NCBI GenBank assembly: GCA_019240115.1
Contig: JAFAYV010000009.1
Coordinates: 62,001-126,000 of the forward strand
Length of the DNA: 64,000 bases
From: Solirubrobacterales bacterium
GTDB lineage: Bacteria > Actinomycetota > Thermoleophilia > Solirubrobacterales > Solirubrobacteraceae
Direction: 5' to 3'
Shown piece by piece: positions 62,360 through 64,000 of this stretch; position 1 is the stretch's first letter, and each line of letters starts with the position of its first letter. The notes under the pieces are model-generated. The model ran no database searches, was not told where the DNA came from, and saw nothing but the letters and a program-made list of their open reading frames with translations. The position numbers were made by a program, and so were the translations under genes.

Positions 62360-63361
62360 TCAACTCGGTGTGGCCGCCGGCGCAAGCGCGACTGGCTCGG
62401 GCTCGGGCTCGAAGCCGCGGACCCTCCTCGGCGCGCGCCACGCCACCAGCGGGTACATCGCGCAGGCCAGCAGCACGAACAGCGGACCGGAGTTGGGGTC
62501 GGTGGCCCCGCCGCCGAGGATCCCGCCCAGCCCCTGGGGGATCACCCAGTAGACGAGGTTGAGCGCGATGGCCAAGCCGAGGAACAACCGCGGACGCCAG
62601 TCGGCCGCGACCGCCACGCCGATCGCCGCCGACAGTCCCGCCAGCACGAGGGCGATGATCAGGCCGCTACCCCTCGAATCGCCGGCGAGGCTGCTCTGCA
62701 AGCTGTTCAGCCAGCCCATGCCGCTGTCGACCTTGGTCAGCGCGCCGCTGGTGGCGTTGGCGCTGGCGCTGGGCGCCTGCAGCCACAACCACGCCATGAC
62801 CAGCCACAGCGCCGCCCACATGGTCTTGGCGCCGCGCGCCCCGAGCAACCCTCCAGGGCGCTCGCGGGGCCAGACGACCAGACCGATCAGCGCGTACATG
62901 AGCACGCCGCCGGGGGCGCCGGTCAGCGGCTGGGCCATGTCCATGAACATCATCCCGAACGCCTCGCCGAACCACCAGACGATCAGCACCCAGGCAAACG
63001 ACGCCGCCAGGGCGGGCCTGACCAGCGGCCGATAGAGCAGGCCGAGTCCGAGCAGGACCTGGGTGGCCGCGAACAGCGTGTTGAAGACGCTCAGGTCGCC
63101 GTTGGCCAGCCGCGCGCCCCACATGACGCTGTCGTGCACCCAGCCCGGCTGCCCGGCCGCGTTGCCGGCGAGCATCCGCGCGAAGCCGTGCGAGTACATG
63201 AATGACTGAAACTGCAGGCCGCCGTCCAGCAGCCAGATGAGGCCCAGCACCGTTTGCACCCGCCGGGCATTGTCAGACCAGAAGTAGGCACGCAGCGAAG
63301 CCGGGGCGAGCGATCCGCGCGTGCGCTCGTCGGCCCAGCGGCCGACCGCATCTGCACTCAT
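62360..63361 (-). CDS. Multi-pass membrane protein of the iron-linked locus
   Basis: A 333-residue protein with about eight membrane helices; hydrophobic blocks near residues 35-55, 85-110, 115-140, 150-170, 185-205, 235-260, 262-285 and 295-315. WFGEAFGMMFMDMAQPL in the centre is rich in Met and acidic residues, which could bind metal. No family assigned; I do not see the RExxE motif of FTR1. Located 92 bp upstream of the P19 lipoprotein on the same strand. Confidence 0.7.
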   Translation of the reverse strand: MSADAVGRWADERTRGSLAPASLRAYFWSDNARRVQTVLGLIWLLDGGLQFQSFMYSHGFARMLAGNAAGQPGWVHDSVMWGARLANGDLSVFNTLFAATQVLLGLGLLYRPLVRPALAASFAWVLIVWWFGEAFGMMFMDMAQPLTGAPGGVLMYALIGLVVWPRERPGGLLGARGAKTMWAALWLVMAWLWLQAPSASANATSGALTKVDSGMGWLNSLQSSLAGDSRGSGLIIALVLAGLSAAIGVAVAADWRPRLFLGLAIALNLVYWVIPQGLGGILGGGATDPNSGPLFVLLACAMYPLVAWRAPRRVRGFEPEPEPVALAPAATPS

Positions 63362-63538
63362 ATGAATCTCCTTAAACGTCGAATCGAAGGCGATGTCCGG
63401 GGGACCGCGGCCACGTGCGACCGCCGCGTGGCTCCCGTGCTCCCCGGGCGGACGCTCACCTCTATGGGCGTCCACCCGCTGCGCGGGCGCTCTCTCGGGC
63501 ATCGAGGCGCGTGCCGACGTCCGGGGTCCTCCCGGACG

Positions 63539-63997
63539 TCAGCGAGCCGGCGCCGGCGGTCCCCGGTTCGACCAGCCCGACAGCAGCGGCGCCGGGACGG
63601 GACGGACGGGGTCCCTGAGACGGCGGACCAGGGCGAGCGCCGCGGCCCGAGGGGCGGCCCCAGCGCGCCGGCGGCGTGCCACCTCGCGAACCACCCATCT
63701 GGCGCCGTGGAAGATCGCGGCCAGCACGAGCCCGACGCACACCGCAGCCGGGATCGCCCACCAGCCGCCGTATCCGAACACCGCGGCCCAGCCACCGGGG
63801 TGACCGGTGGCGAACAGTCCCTCCAACGTCTCCTGACAGGCGAAGATCGCAATCAGGGCGCCCGCGCACAGCGCCCAGAGCGCCGTGAACGAGATCCCGA
63901 ACGACCGCGGCGAGGTATGCCGCGAGAAGGCGCGGCCCACGGCGCACAAGAAGCTGCCCGACGCCAGGCCGATCAACACCACCAGCCACGGCACCAC
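63539..63997 (-). CDS. Membrane protein, probably truncated by the window edge
   Basis: At least 152 residues with four predicted membrane helices (about 2-22, 32-52, 70-95 and a shorter one) and an arginine-rich C-terminus. The visible start (GTG 63995-63997) is at the edge, and the gene may begin beyond it. FACQETLEGLFATGH resembles the acidic helix of iron permease-like proteins, but the match is weak. Same strand as the iron-linked genes. Confidence 0.55.
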   Translation of the reverse strand: MVPWLVVLIGLASGSFLCAVGRAFSRHTSPRSFGISFTALWALCAGALIAIFACQETLEGLFATGHPGGWAAVFGYGGWWAIPAAVCVGLVLAAIFHGARWVVREVARRRRAGAAPRAAALALVRRLRDPVRPVPAPLLSGWSNRGPPAPAR

Positions 63998-64000
63998 CGA

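Noticed and set aside
62360-63361. DoxX or FTR1 iron permease assignment for the 333-aa membrane protein
   Set aside because: Some hydrophobic pattern is similar, but neither the DoxX motifs nor the RExxE motif of FTR1 is visible.

Overview
The window is GC-rich, densely coded DNA from a free-living bacterium. F420-linked enzymes, an RskA-type anti-sigma factor, actinobacterial-style Hyp proteins and small zinc-ribbon proteins point to an actinobacterium, and the mixture resembles soil Thermoleophilia/Solirubrobacterales. The taxon is an inference from gene content; no rRNA or tRNA gene was seen.

Left part (1-12 kb). A leftward hydrogenase operon runs hypC, a hypC-like gene, hypD, hypE, hypA, small subunit, large subunit (cut by the window edge). 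The subunit motifs match group 1h high-affinity [NiFe]-hydrogenases that scavenge trace H2. A divergent Crp/Fnr-type regulator sits behind a tandem 15-bp repeat. Rightward come ccmE (CxxxY type), ccmF, a small ccmI-like gene, secG and a secreted delta-60 repeat protein.

12-19 kb. A tightly overlapping operon, pobA-pcaI-pcaJ-pcaH-pcaG-pcaB-pcaD-pcaC, converts 4-hydroxybenzoate through protocatechuate to 3-oxoadipyl-CoA. A perfect 11-bp inverted repeat lies at its head and a 13-bp stem terminator at its tail.

19-29 kb. A leftward run encodes a sigma factor, RskA-like anti-sigma factor, TatA, an amine-oxidase-like flavoprotein, DUF1365, a CFA-synthase-like methyltransferase and a ferritin-like protein. 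It looks like a membrane-lipid or oxidative stress module. Divergently there is a GGDEF/HD-GYP c-di-GMP enzyme, then an acyl-CoA synthetase.

28.6-33 kb. A small non-ribosomal peptide locus holds an adenylation-carrier didomain whose pocket reads as a leucine code, a cytochrome P450, a decayed condensation domain and an Sfp-type phosphopantetheinyl transferase. Tandem duplications are frequent here.

33-47 kb. Small proteins lead to a TetR regulator and an RsbR-RsbS-RsbT-RsbX stressosome set with an RsbU_N-GAF protein. Then come a PolX-like protein with a disabled polymerase site, a universal stress protein, an F420-type LLM oxidoreductase, a PfpI/DJ-1 protein, MaoC, a broken CaiB gene, an acyl-CoA dehydrogenase and a decayed methyltransferase gene.

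47-53 kb. A membrane protein/winged-helix pair has a palindromic operator. Beside it, a leftward metal-ion operon has two NRAMP-related transporters flanking a soluble PRC-barrel/MgtE_N/CBS protein, behind a leader peptide and an RBS-sequestering hairpin.

53-64 kb. An ArdC fragment and a polysaccharide deacetylase precede a leftward operon: a 70-residue coupled protein, a 1362-residue poly-lysine-synthetase-like NRPS and an EctB-type diaminobutyrate aminotransferase. This is a candidate poly-diaminobutyrate (or related cationic isopeptide) pathway. The right end carries an EfeUOB-like iron set: a Tat-exported DyP-like protein, a P19-type lipoprotein and membrane proteins.
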